Below are positions 1 to 8,710 of a DNA stretch of 64,000 nt, piece after piece. Every line of letters begins with the position of its first letter. Position 1 is the first letter of the stretch. The notes beneath the pieces were generated by a model. That model worked only from the letters and a program-made list of their open reading frames with translations. It was not told the DNA's origin and ran no database searches. The stretch is from an uncultured Clostridia bacterium. GTDB taxonomy: Bacteria > Bacillota > Clostridia > TANB77 > CAG-508. The stretch is taken from positions 33,046 to 97,045 of the forward strand of contig CAKOWY010000006.1 of NCBI GenBank assembly GCA_934129895.1, read 5' to 3'. The translations under genes and the position numbers were made by a program.

Positions 1-711
1 GTTTTAGATGATGGCTTTGATGATATAAAATCAGCAACAACTAATGGAATAATATTTGTACTAGATAATTTATATGGTGAGATGGATATAAATGGAAAAG
101 TACTAATTGAAAATAATTATCAAGATTTAAAAGAAGCTAAAAAAGGAATATATATAGCAAAAAAAGATGATAAGTATGGAATTATTGATGAAAATCAAGA
201 AACAAAATTACCATTTAATTATACAGGAATAATATATGAAGAAAAAACAGGATTATTTTTAGCAGAAGATGAATATTATAATACATCAATTGTTGATTCT
301 GAATATAATGTAAAATTACAAGGAATACTTTCAGAATTAAATACAGAAAAAAAATATATTAGGATGATGATAATGGATAAATATAAGTATTATAATTTAT
401 CTTGTGAAGAAATCCCTAGTACAGAAGCTTTAACTGGAAATACATTATTTTTGAAAAAAGAAAATGGAAAATATGGTTTTGTAGATAAAAATGGAAATGT
501 TGTTGTTGATTATATTTATGATGATGCAACAGAACAAAATGAATATGGATTTGCAGCTGTAAAACAAAATGGATTATGGGGTTCAATTAATTCAGAAGGA
601 AAAAATGTAATAGAACCTAAATATAATTTAGATAATAATTTATTAGTTGATTTCATAGGAAAGTGGCATTTATGTGAAGATGTTAGTATGAATTACTATT
701 GCGAAAGATAA
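1..711 (+). CDS. WG-repeat protein, 5' end cut off by the window
   Basis: The reading frame is open from base 1, so the gene begins upstream; the first Met in view (position 82) is internal. The visible ~236 residues contain degenerate WG (KWG-like) repeats: 'KYGIIDENQETKLPFNYTGI', 'KYGFVDKNGNVVVDYIYDDA' and 'LWGSINSEGKNVIEPKYNL', each an aromatic-Gly-aliphatic core followed by D-x-x-G and a Pro/Val-x-x-x-Y turn. WG repeats form beta-rich arrays of unclear function in many gut Firmicutes and Bacteroidetes. A signal peptide, if any, would lie outside the window. The stop overlaps the upstream region of the next gene, suggesting co-transcription. Confidence 0.75.
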   Translation, partial: VLDDGFDDIKSATTNGIIFVLDNLYGEMDINGKVLIENNYQDLKEAKKGIYIAKKDDKYGIIDENQETKLPFNYTGIIYEEKTGLFLAEDEYYNTSIVDSEYNVKLQGILSELNTEKKYIRMMIMDKYKYYNLSCEEIPSTEALTGNTLFLKKENGKYGFVDKNGNVVVDYIYDDATEQNEYGFAAVKQNGLWGSINSEGKNVIEPKYNLDNNLLVDFIGKWHLCEDVSMNYYCER

Positions 712-731
712 TAAGAAAGAAGGAACAAGAG

Positions 732-1964
732 ATGGAGCTAAAGACAAAGTATCAATATACATATTTTATATATCCTTATGTTGTAAAACAAAGTAGATAT
801 TTAAAATATATAGTTAAATTATTAAAAGATGAAAATTGTGCATTAAGAATATTTAAAAAGGATAAAGATTTAGATTTATATTCTTATTTCTCACCTAGAG
901 TAAGAGACTATATGTTTGGAACATTTAATTATAGTAAAGCAAAACTTTCAAAGTTAAATGAGTTACCAATAGAAACTAAAGCAGCAATACTTGCAAAAAA
1001 TGCTTGTACAATCTTTGAATATACAATAAAAAAGGATATTCAAGGAAAAATGCAAGAAAACAATGGAATATTTTTTAAGATTCCAAAAATAGAAATAATT
1101 TGTTTTAATACAGGGATATGTTTCTTAAGTATAAAAACTACAATAGAAAATAGCAATAAATTTTCAGATTTATTAAACTTTAATTATAAATTTAGAGATA
1201 TTAACCAAGAATTTAGTAGTTTACAAAATTATGATAAAATAAGAGTTCAAACAGATTGTTTTGATGATGTTCAATATTTTAAAGAATTTGTAGAAAAAAT
1301 AACAGGTTCTGCTGTTGAATCAATGAAGCTAGATATAGATACAGAAAGAGCATTAACATTTTCTTATGTATGCATTGATGAAGAAGGATGGAATAGTACA
1401 AACGAATTTGAAAAAATAAAATCACAGTATTTTAAATATTTAAATATATTATCAAATGATAATAGTGTTGATTATTCAAAAGAAGATATGAAAATAATAT
1501 CAAAGTGGAAATATGCAAAATTAGGAGTAACTAAACAAAGTGTTACATTATTTAGTTCAAGTTGTGATATAAATAATTACACTGTATTTCCACAAGAATT
1601 TCAAGAACAATATTTATATACATATATAATGGCAATATATACAAAATTATATTTAAAAAAGATAAATTTAGAATTTAGATTAGGAGCAAATGTAAATAAA
1701 ACAAGAAAAGAATTCATAAAATTTACTAAAAATATATGGATTAATGAAGTTACAGATGAAGACACTGGTTCAATATTTTATCAATACTTGAAAGAAATTT
1801 TGGAACTAGATAATATGTTTTATGATACAAAAAACAAATATGATATTTTATATAAAGACTTAAATATAGAAAAAAATTCTAGAAACAATATATTAATATT
1901 AATATTTTTATTGGTGGGATTTGTTATTAATGCAATTAATATAATATATTTAACAAGTAGATAG
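732..1964 (+). CDS. Unknown protein with a C-terminal membrane anchor
   Basis: I do not recognise a family. The frame opens at a TTG (699) inside the previous gene, but the ATG at 732 is better placed, about 8 nt behind AAGGAA, and gives 410 residues starting MELKTKYQY. The protein is Lys/Tyr/Phe-rich and lacks a signal peptide. Its last ~25 residues (ILILIFLLVGFVINAINIIYL) form one hydrophobic helix followed by a few polar residues, so the body probably faces the cytoplasm as a tail-anchored protein. It lies 20 nt after the WG-repeat gene and probably shares its transcript. Confidence 0.6.
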   Translation: MELKTKYQYTYFIYPYVVKQSRYLKYIVKLLKDENCALRIFKKDKDLDLYSYFSPRVRDYMFGTFNYSKAKLSKLNELPIETKAAILAKNACTIFEYTIKKDIQGKMQENNGIFFKIPKIEIICFNTGICFLSIKTTIENSNKFSDLLNFNYKFRDINQEFSSLQNYDKIRVQTDCFDDVQYFKEFVEKITGSAVESMKLDIDTERALTFSYVCIDEEGWNSTNEFEKIKSQYFKYLNILSNDNSVDYSKEDMKIISKWKYAKLGVTKQSVTLFSSSCDINNYTVFPQEFQEQYLYTYIMAIYTKLYLKKINLEFRLGANVNKTRKEFIKFTKNIWINEVTDEDTGSIFYQYLKEILELDNMFYDTKNKYDILYKDLNIEKNSRNNILILIFLLVGFVINAINIIYLTSR

Positions 1965-2014
1965 AAAAAAATATCATAAAATGTAATAAAATTTTTTGTA
2001 TCACATTACAAGAA

Positions 2015-2037
2015 AAGACAAAAAACACATAAGACAA
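2015..2037 (-). promoter_or_regulatory. Possible pair of Spo0A boxes upstream of spoIIE
   Basis: AAGACAA occurs twice, at 2016-2022 and 2031-2037, a 15-bp period. Read on the minus strand these are TTTTGTCTT and CTTGTCTT, sharing the TTGTC core of the Spo0A box (TTTGTCRAA) but with the last bases off consensus. spoIIE is a known Spo0A target in Bacillus, which is the main argument. Weak on sequence alone. Confidence 0.3.
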
Positions 2038-2067
2038 GTATTAAAATATTACATGAGGTGTTAAAGG

Positions 2068-4476
2068 ATGTTAAAAAACAATAAAGTGATACTAAAAAAT
2101 TTATTTAATGTAAAAAATATAATTATATATATATTAGCACTTATGATATCAGCAGTTGGAATGGGACAAGATGTTTCACCATTAAGTATTGCAATAGTAG
2201 GAGCATGTTTATCTGGTGGAGTACCTGCTATATTGGTCGTAATTGCAGGGCTTATAGGAAATATTATAAGTGTTGGTACTATTGGAGCATTAAACTATAT
2301 ATTAATAATATTAATGTTATTAATATTAATGTTTATAAAACCTCCAAAAGAAAATGATGAATATAAAAATGAAAAATTACAAATATCAAAACATATTTTC
2401 TTTAGTGTAATAATTGTAATGGTTGTAAAGATGATTATAACAAAAATTACATTTGGAGATTTATTGTTACATATAACACTTGCAGTGTTTTCAGTGATAT
2501 TTTATAAAATTTTTGTTAATTCTTTAGTTGTAATACAGGATTTTATGGAAAAAAGAGCATTTTCAATTGAAGAAGTAATTGGGGCTAGTTTGCTAATTTC
2601 AATTGCAGTTGCATCATTAGGAGATATTTCATTTTTTGGGTATTCTATTAGAAATATTTTAAGTGTATTTTTAGTTCTAGTATTAGGCTGGAAAAATGGT
2701 GTTTTGATTGGAACAACAGCAGGAGTGACAATTGGAGTAACTTTAGGAATAATTGTTCAAGGAGATCCTACATTTATAGCAATATATGCACTTTCTGGAA
2801 TGATTGCTGGAATACTAAATAGATTTGGAAAAATTGGTGTAATAATAGGATTTTTAGTTGGAAATGGAATAATACTTTATGCTTCAAATGGAGATACTAA
2901 TAATTATATTTTAGTAAAAGAGGTTTTGATTGCAGCAATAGGATTATTAGCTGTTCCAAAGTGGGTAGGTGTAAATGTAGAAGATTTAACACAAAAAGAT
3001 GAATATTTACCAGCATATGCTAATAATAGATTAAATCCGAGCAGAGAGGCTGTAGATAAATTAAATGATGTGTCTGAAACAATAAAGGATATTGCAAAAA
3101 CATATGAGCCAGTTTTAAATACTACTGAAGAATTAAAAAATAAAAATAAACAGACATTTAAAAATGAATTATTAAATAATTTAGATGGATTAGAAGATAA
3201 TATTTTATATAATGATATAGTCGATGAAAATAGTGTTATATTAGATGAGATATTTGATGAAATATTGGAAAAACAAGAATTAGATGAACAAGATATAATA
3301 AATATTTTTGCCAAACATAATAATTATATCATTACAAAAGAAAGTAATGAAACACAAAGTGATATAGGACAAATTGTAAAAGCAATAAATTATGCATATA
3401 AAATGAGTAAGTCAGATTTTATATGGGAAGAAAAAGTAAAAACAAGTAAAAAGAATGTACAAGCTCAACTTGATGGTGTTTCAAAAGCCATTTCAAATAT
3501 TGCGGTAAAAATAGAGGAAGAAACCAAAAAGGATAATTTGTATATTGAGCAGAAGAAAAAAATTATTTCATTATTAGAGATTAAGGGAATATTAGTAGAA
3601 GAATTAAATATAGAAGAAAAAGATAATAGAACATATATAGAAATATACTTAAAAGACAATAGTAAAATGATAGAAAATAAAGATTCAGATATTATAAAAC
3701 AAGTGCTAGAAAAAGTATTAATGCAAAAATTGATGGTTAATGAATCTAAAAATCGAAAGATAAATAAAATAAAAAAGATAGCATATTGTTATATGTCTGA
3801 AGATAAGTACATATTACAAATTGGACAAAGCTCAAAAGTAAAAACAGATAGTTCTGTTTCTGGTGATAGCTGGACTCAAGTAAGATTGGGAGATGGAAAA
3901 GTTCTAATAGCAATTAGTGATGGAATGGGATCAGGTCCCAAAGCGAGAAAAAGTAGTCAGATAGCTATAAAAATGTTAGAAAGATTATTGATGTCTGGAT
4001 TTGACAAAAATACTTCAATTGATCTAATAAATACAACAATAATGAATACAACTGAAGATGTATTTGCAACACTTGATATAATGATTATTGATATGTTTAA
4101 TGGAAAAATTGAATTTATAAAAAATGGAGCATGTCCTACTTACGTAAAAAATAGAAAGAAAGTTCAAATTGTAAAATCATTGAGTTTGCCCGCAGGAATA
4201 TTAAAAGATATTAATTTAACAGCTTATGACAAAGATATAGAAGATCAGGATATAATTTTGATGTGTAGTGATGGAATACTTGATGCAAATATTGAATATA
4301 AAAATAAAGAGTTATGGTTGAAATATATACTAGAAGATATAGAAACCACAAATTCACAGAAAATAGCAGACATTATATTAAATGAGGCAATTGATAATAA
4401 TTACGGTGTAGCCAAAGATGATATGAGTTTAATTGTATGTAAATTGATAACAAAAAATTCACCAAAAAGTACTTGA
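2068..4476 (+). CDS. spoIIE: Stage II sporulation protein E (PP2C phosphatase)
   Basis: 802 residues, the usual SpoIIE length. About ten hydrophobic helices fill residues ~15-310, followed by a charged coiled central region and a C-terminal PP2C domain. Phosphatase motifs visible are ISDGMGSGPKARKSS near residue 617 and MCSDGILD near 730, carrying the metal-binding Asp residues. SpoIIE dephosphorylates SpoIIAA-P in the forespore to release sigma-F and also acts at the polar septum. Start ATG follows GAGGTGTTAAAGG. The stop codon TGA lies inside the -35 hexamer of the downstream non-coding RNA promoter. Confidence 0.95.
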   Translation: MLKNNKVILKNLFNVKNIIIYILALMISAVGMGQDVSPLSIAIVGACLSGGVPAILVVIAGLIGNIISVGTIGALNYILIILMLLILMFIKPPKENDEYKNEKLQISKHIFFSVIIVMVVKMIITKITFGDLLLHITLAVFSVIFYKIFVNSLVVIQDFMEKRAFSIEEVIGASLLISIAVASLGDISFFGYSIRNILSVFLVLVLGWKNGVLIGTTAGVTIGVTLGIIVQGDPTFIAIYALSGMIAGILNRFGKIGVIIGFLVGNGIILYASNGDTNNYILVKEVLIAAIGLLAVPKWVGVNVEDLTQKDEYLPAYANNRLNPSREAVDKLNDVSETIKDIAKTYEPVLNTTEELKNKNKQTFKNELLNNLDGLEDNILYNDIVDENSVILDEIFDEILEKQELDEQDIINIFAKHNNYIITKESNETQSDIGQIVKAINYAYKMSKSDFIWEEKVKTSKKNVQAQLDGVSKAISNIAVKIEEETKKDNLYIEQKKKIISLLEIKGILVEELNIEEKDNRTYIEIYLKDNSKMIENKDSDIIKQVLEKVLMQKLMVNESKNRKINKIKKIAYCYMSEDKYILQIGQSSKVKTDSSVSGDSWTQVRLGDGKVLIAISDGMGSGPKARKSSQIAIKMLERLLMSGFDKNTSIDLINTTIMNTTEDVFATLDIMIIDMFNGKIEFIKNGACPTYVKNRKKVQIVKSLSLPAGILKDINLTAYDKDIEDQDIILMCSDGILDANIEYKNKELWLKYILEDIETTNSQKIADIILNEAIDNNYGVAKDDMSLIVCKLITKNSPKST

Positions 4477-4501
4477 AATAAATGGATAAATTTAGTATAA
4501 T
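4473..4501 (+). promoter_or_regulatory. Sigma-A promoter of the OLE-like RNA
   Basis: TTGAAA (4473-4478), 17-bp spacer, perfect TATAAT (4496-4501). The predicted start is near 4508. The -35 overlaps the spoIIE stop codon, so the RNA has its own promoter rather than depending on read-through. Confidence 0.8.
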
Positions 4502-4507
4502 ACAAAC

Positions 4508-5040
4508 GATGGTGCATTATTCTAGTCGTGTCAGTTATTATGAGGGTGGGGCTAAAAATCCACTAAAGGGCATACATGAAGCTTCTTGCTTGTGCGCGAA
4601 ATGCCAGTTTTGTGTGTTTTCAGGAAGGTAAGAAACACGGGTAATATATAATGGCATATATAGAATCCCCTGTTTCGTTGAGGCTTAGAATCATTTAAGT
4701 AAACCTATGGTGAGTGCCAAGACACAAAATACATAGAGTAGCCTGTCTTGAGTGAGGGTATTGGGATTAAAGTAATATTTATGAAATTACACTTGCAAAA
4801 GAGACTAGTAATAATATTAGACATGTCAAGGAAAACTTCTAGAATGTTTGCTTCAGGTAAGAAGCATAGAAATCTGAGGATTAAGGTACGGATTTAAGTG
4901 GTGATCTAGTGTCTACTGCAATATGTAGATGTTCTTTTAAATGGAAACAGCTATGTAGTAATACATAGTAAAGAATAGAGAAATTCAACTAGACCTAAAC
5001 CGTAAAATTTACTTAGATTTTACCATCTTAACCATTTTTT
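4508..5040 (+). ncRNA. ole: OLE RNA (ornate large extremophilic RNA), probable
   Basis: About 530 nt without a usable ORF, visibly richer in G+C than the flanks, with its own promoter, directly upstream of an OapA-like gene; that gene pairing and length are the hallmark of OLE RNA. Local helices I can pair: 4632-4641 with 4667-4676 (GAAACACGGG/CCCCTGTTTC) enclosing TATATA/TATATA; 4718-4724 with 4744-4750 (CAAGACA/TGTCTTG); 4870-4874 with 4891-4895; 4912-4916 with 4925-4929; 4951-4957 with 4962-4968 (CTATGTA/TACATAG, loop GTAA); and near the 3' end 5002-5008 with 5017-5023. OLE RNA forms a membrane-associated RNP with OapA that is linked to stress tolerance. Exact ends are inferred; no covariance search was possible. 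Confidence 0.82.
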
Positions 5041-5061
5041 AGAAAACAAGAGGAATTAAAA

Positions 5062-5595
5062 ATGAGCAAAAGTTCAAAAGAGAGTGACCACTCGAAATTT
5101 AAGTGGTTTATAGAAGTGTTTATATTAACATTTGTTTTATCAATATGTTTTTCATATATATCAACAAATGGAGTATCACATTTAAATTTAGTTGCTTCAA
5201 TATTAATACTAATATTAGTTATAGTAGTTGGAATTGTATTTGATATTATCGGTGTTGCGGTAACAGTTGCCAATGAAGAAGAATTCCATGCAAAAGCAAC
5301 AAAAAAAGTAAAAGGTGCAAAAACATCGATAAAATTAATAAAAAATGCAGCAAAAGTTGCAAATATATGTGCTGATGTAATAGGAGATATTTGTGGTGTT
5401 TTAAGTGGTGCAATAAGTGCAATGATTGCTTCAAAAATAACAGAAAGGTTTGGAGTTAATCTACAATTTGTAATTAGTGCTATGGTTGCTTCATTAACAG
5501 TTGGAGGAAAAGCATTAGGAAAAGAAATTGCAAATAAAAATTCAACACCAATAGTTCATTTTGTAGGTACATTTTTAAATAAATTTCAAAAATAA
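5062..5595 (+). CDS. oapA: OLE-associated membrane protein OapA
   Basis: 177 residues with about four hydrophobic segments: residues ~14-36, ~45-70, ~112-130 and ~138-158. The signature block FDIIGVAVTVANEEEFH followed by AKATKKVKGAK resembles the conserved cytoplasmic-edge region of OapA, often annotated as a CorB/DUF21-like protein. In Bacillus halodurans OapA binds OLE RNA and brings it to the membrane. Start ATG 5062 follows AAGAGGAATTAAAA. The gene sits ~20 nt after the RNA and ends before a strong terminator, so RNA and protein appear to form one short transcription unit. No OapB or OapC homologue is in the window. Confidence 0.85.
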   Translation: MSKSSKESDHSKFKWFIEVFILTFVLSICFSYISTNGVSHLNLVASILILILVIVVGIVFDIIGVAVTVANEEEFHAKATKKVKGAKTSIKLIKNAAKVANICADVIGDICGVLSGAISAMIASKITERFGVNLQFVISAMVASLTVGGKALGKEIANKNSTPIVHFVGTFLNKFQK

Positions 5596-5626
5596 AGAAT
5601 AATTACAAAAGACAAGTATATATTTA

Positions 5627-5655
5627 ATAAAAGCCTTTTTAAAAAAGGCTTTTAT
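5627..5655 (+). terminator. Intrinsic terminator after oapA
   Basis: ATAAAAGCC (5627-5635) pairs with GGCTTTTAT (5647-5655), extended inward by T5/A6. The helix ends in a T-rich arm. Confidence 0.75.
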
Positions 5656-5658
5656 GAT

Positions 5659-5688
5659 TTGTAAAATTCAAGCTTAACAAGATATAAT
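5659..5688 (+). promoter_or_regulatory. Promoter of the GNAT-like gene
   Basis: TTGTAA (5659-5664), 18-bp spacer, TATAAT (5683-5688), about 40 nt before the chosen start. Confidence 0.55.
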
Positions 5689-5729
5689 TATATTTTGTGG
5701 CTTATTTTAGCCCTGAGAGGTGCAATAAT

Positions 5730-7043
5730 ATGATAAGAATAATTGAACTTACGAAAGATAATGAAGAAAGATATTTAGACCAAATTGTAGATTTGGAACA
5801 AATTAGTTTAGAAACGATGAAAAAGGAAGGAAGAGAAGGTCAATTATTTGACACTGGAAGAGAAGGTATATCAGAATATGTACATTCACAAGAAAATTCA
5901 GTAATTGTTGCTGTAGATGAGAATGATAAAGTAGAAGCAGTTACTTATGTAACACAAGGTCAAAAACCATTTACATATAATGATATAACTAAATACTTTA
6001 AATATGGAGAAAAATATAGACAATATGTAAAATCTCAATATGTATCTCCAAAAGATTATCAAAAAGATTTAAGAGCTATTTATATTATAAAAATAAAAGC
6101 TTATGAATATGCAAAAAGAAAGATTTTAAGGCAATCACAAAGAAATAATGAATCATCTTTATATGGATATTTAAATCAAGAATTGGAACAGAATGGATAT
6201 CATGAAAAGAGTGAGTTGAGAGAAAATTTAAATAAATATATGGCAGAATATATTGCTCAAAATTATGGGAAAGATATTGCGCGAAAATACGAAATGTTTT
6301 ATTGGATAACATTAAAAGATATTGAAGAAGAATTTGGAACAAAAAGAGGAACAGAAAGCCCAGAAATGAGAGATTATGAAGGATTTATTGAAGAAGAGAA
6401 AGAATATGCCGAATTAATGCATAGAGGAAAATTAAAGATTTATGAAGAACCAAATTTTGATGAAACACAATATTATACAGCGAATACTGAAAATGCAGTA
6501 GAATTAGATACATATTTAACAAATCCACATAATAGAAGTGTTGGACTTGCAAGAATTATATTATTTAATGGAATAAAAAAACATATAGAACAATTTTTTA
6601 AAAATCCAGAAAATAAAGAAATTTTCTTATGTTCAACATTACATAGAGATAATCTATCATCAAAATATGTATCAGAATTTTTTGGATTAACAGATAGTTT
6701 ATATGTAAATCGTCGTCAAGGAAGAGACAGAGAAGTACATATATGTAGAATCCAAAGAGAAAAGGCTATAGAATATTTAGCAAATATGTATGATAAGATA
6801 GCTGTATTATATGGATATAATCCAAATAATAAGAAGATTTCAGATGCAAGAACTTTGCAGATTTTACAAGAGCAACTAAAATATGAAGAAAATGAGAAAA
6901 GAAGATTAGTAAGAGCAAAAACAATTGATGGAAAACTAAAAGGAATCAATTTTAAATTTATACCTGAAAAAGATAGGAAAGTTGAAAACTTAAAAACAAG
7001 AATTCAACTATTAATGAGTAATCAACAAGGATTACAACAATAA
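5730..7043 (+). CDS. GNAT-like acetyltransferase with large internal insertion (uncertain)
   Basis: The frame opens at GTG 5697, but ATG 5730 sits 8 nt after GAGAGGTG and is the likelier start (437 residues). Two blocks look like a split GNAT fold: SVIVAVDENDKVEAVTYVTQG near residues 57-77 (beta hairpin) and, near 260-340, NPHNRSVGLARIILFNGIKKH (acetyl-CoA loop/helix-like) then LHRDNLSSKYVSEFFGL (the N-x-x-S...FGF-like motif). Between them lie ~180 charged helical residues. The C-terminal ~90 residues are a Lys/Glu-rich coiled-coil-like tail. Soluble, no signal peptide. Substrate unknown. Confidence 0.5.
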   Translation: MIRIIELTKDNEERYLDQIVDLEQISLETMKKEGREGQLFDTGREGISEYVHSQENSVIVAVDENDKVEAVTYVTQGQKPFTYNDITKYFKYGEKYRQYVKSQYVSPKDYQKDLRAIYIIKIKAYEYAKRKILRQSQRNNESSLYGYLNQELEQNGYHEKSELRENLNKYMAEYIAQNYGKDIARKYEMFYWITLKDIEEEFGTKRGTESPEMRDYEGFIEEEKEYAELMHRGKLKIYEEPNFDETQYYTANTENAVELDTYLTNPHNRSVGLARIILFNGIKKHIEQFFKNPENKEIFLCSTLHRDNLSSKYVSEFFGLTDSLYVNRRQGRDREVHICRIQREKAIEYLANMYDKIAVLYGYNPNNKKISDARTLQILQEQLKYEENEKRRLVRAKTIDGKLKGINFKFIPEKDRKVENLKTRIQLLMSNQQGLQQ

Positions 7044-7085
7044 AAGAAAGGAAATCTAGTATTAATTAGATAAAGGTAAAAACAA

Positions 7086-7685
7086 ATGAAAGATAGTAAA
7101 TATATTTGGCCAATTACACCAAAATACAAAGTAGCAGAACACGACAAATGGGGAATTAGAAAAAATCATTATGTCTTATTTAAAGAAAGAGCACATTCAG
7201 GATTTGATATAACAGCAGATATTGGAACGGAAGTACATCCAATTACATCAGGAATAGTATTACTTGCAGAATTTGATGGAACAACAACAGAAGGATTTGA
7301 TGCATTTAATGATGGATATGGAAATAAAGTTGAGATTTTAAATGATGATGGTAGAAGAGTTGTATATGGACATTTAAGAGAAATTTTAGTAAAACCTGGA
7401 GATAAAGTTACAACAACAGACATAATAGGAAAAACAGGGTCAAGTGGTGGTTCAAGAGTCCCACACTTACATTTAGAAATTAGAAAATCTAATACAGAAG
7501 AAACTGGATTAGCATATACAATAGATCCATTAGAATTATTACCAGATATTGATTTAAATAGTTTAAAAGCAGAATTTACATTAGAACCTTATGCATCACT
7601 ATGGAGAAAACTTATTTCAGAAAAGCCATGGGATTTTTCTAAAGAAGATATTCCTTATGCTGATGATAAGAATTATATTAGATAA
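7086..7685 (+). CDS. M23 (LytM-type) peptidase without signal peptide
   Basis: 199 residues. The M23 zinc site is visible: HSGFD near residue 38 (HxxxD), YGHLRE near 96, and HLHLEIRK near 126 (HxH). M23 enzymes are usually exported glycyl-glycine or DD-endopeptidases acting on peptidoglycan cross-links, but this protein starts MKDSKYIWPITPKYKV with no signal peptide or transmembrane segment; no upstream in-frame extension supplies one. It is therefore either cytoplasmic, released by lysis, or exported by another route. A ~60-residue C-terminal extension follows the domain. It sits 42 nt after the GNAT-like gene. Confidence 0.8.
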   Translation: MKDSKYIWPITPKYKVAEHDKWGIRKNHYVLFKERAHSGFDITADIGTEVHPITSGIVLLAEFDGTTTEGFDAFNDGYGNKVEILNDDGRRVVYGHLREILVKPGDKVTTTDIIGKTGSSGGSRVPHLHLEIRKSNTEETGLAYTIDPLELLPDIDLNSLKAEFTLEPYASLWRKLISEKPWDFSKEDIPYADDKNYIR

Positions 7686-7723
7686 AATAAAGACTTGCTT
7701 CAAAATTGAAGTAAGTCTTTATT
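7686..7723. terminator. Bidirectional terminator between convergent genes
   Basis: AATAAAGACTT (7686-7696) pairs with AAGTCTTTATT (7713-7723), with an inner GCTTC/GAAGT extension and loop AAAATT; T-rich on the plus strand, A-rich 5' arm gives T-rich exit on the minus strand. The minus-strand gene stop lies in the stem. Confidence 0.8.
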
Positions 7724-8627
7724 TTTTGTTATAATATTTTCCTTGCCATAAATCTTTTTCCATTAAAGCTTTATCTAGACCGTTCATAATCCATTTCTTG
7801 TGTAAGTTCCATTCAGGGGCAACAAGTAAATCTTTTGGAGCGTCTCCAGAAATCTTGTGAATCACAATATTAGGACTGATGTGTGTAAGAATATAACATG
7901 CACATTCAAGGTAGTAATCTAATGTAATTGGAATATAAAGTCCATTCTCATATAGATTGTATAAAACAGTATTTTTTACAACATAAGTTGAATGGATTTT
8001 TAATCCCTGTATATTATGTTGATTTATAAAGTCTACAGTATTTTTTATATCTTCAAAATTTTCGTTTGGAAGTCCAACCATTATATGTGTAACAACATCA
8101 ATATTATATTTATTTAATAAATTAACTGCTTGTGTGAAATCAGAAGAATAACAACATTTATTGATAAAAGAAGCTGTAATGTCATTAGAAGATTGTAATC
8201 CAAGTTCTACCCAAACATAATATTTGTCTGAATAAGACTTAATTAGTTTACAAATTTCCTCATTAATACAATCTGGTCTTGTGGAAATTGCAAGAGCAAC
8301 TATTCTTTCGTCAATTAATGCAGAATTATATTTTTGTTTTAAAATATTTATTGGAGCATAGGTATTTGTAAAATTTTGAAAATAGGCAATAAATTTATTA
8401 GCTCGTAATCCTTTATAACTATTTAAATGATTAATAACTTGGTCTTGAATAGGAATATTATTTAAATGTTCACCAGAACCACGTTCGCTACAAAATATAC
8501 ATCCTTTTGTACCTAATGTACCATCGCGATTTGGACAAGTAAAATTTCCGTCAATACAAATTTTTAATGTACGTTCTCCAAATTTCTCTTTTAAAAAATT
8601 ATTTAAATGTTTATATCTTTGAATCAT
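7719..8627 (-). CDS. TIGR01212-type radical SAM protein (YtqA/YhcC-like)
   Basis: Start ATG at 8627 gives MIQRYKHLNNFLKEKFG, matching the family N-terminus; the frame extends 20 residues upstream as a hydrophobic stretch I treat as untranslated. The cluster motif is CPNRDGTLGTKGCIFC (CxxxxxxxxxxxCxxC spacing), the unusual arrangement of this family, followed by SERGSGEH. Further blocks include STRPDCI, WVELGLQS and HIMVGLPNE. Family members are radical SAM enzymes of unsettled function. About 302 residues, normal length. Confidence 0.88.
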   Translation of the reverse strand: MIQRYKHLNNFLKEKFGERTLKICIDGNFTCPNRDGTLGTKGCIFCSERGSGEHLNNIPIQDQVINHLNSYKGLRANKFIAYFQNFTNTYAPINILKQKYNSALIDERIVALAISTRPDCINEEICKLIKSYSDKYYVWVELGLQSSNDITASFINKCCYSSDFTQAVNLLNKYNIDVVTHIMVGLPNENFEDIKNTVDFINQHNIQGLKIHSTYVVKNTVLYNLYENGLYIPITLDYYLECACYILTHISPNIVIHKISGDAPKDLLVAPEWNLHKKWIMNGLDKALMEKDLWQGKYYNKK

Positions 8628-8636
8628 AATGATATT

Positions 8637-8665
8637 AGTATAACAGAAAAAAATGCAAATAACAA
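8637..8665 (-). promoter_or_regulatory. Promoter implying a nearly leaderless mRNA
   Basis: On the minus strand: TTGTTA (8660-8665), 17-bp spacer, TATACT (8637-8642). The predicted start near 8630 is only 2-3 nt before the ATG at 8627, and no Shine-Dalgarno sequence is visible. Confidence 0.55.
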
Positions 8666-8710
8666 GCAAAAGCTTGCTAAATTTCAATTTTTAGGGTAAA
8701 ATATACCAAG

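Noticed and set aside
2904..3314. 136-codon minus-strand ORF inside spoIIE
   Set aside because: Shadow frame of a certain gene, no RBS, low-complexity Ser/Asn/Phe translation.
4477..5061. Broken protein gene or pseudogene between spoIIE and oapA
   Set aside because: All frames are closed repeatedly, no remnant protein motif, while several paired helices and a promoter support an RNA gene.
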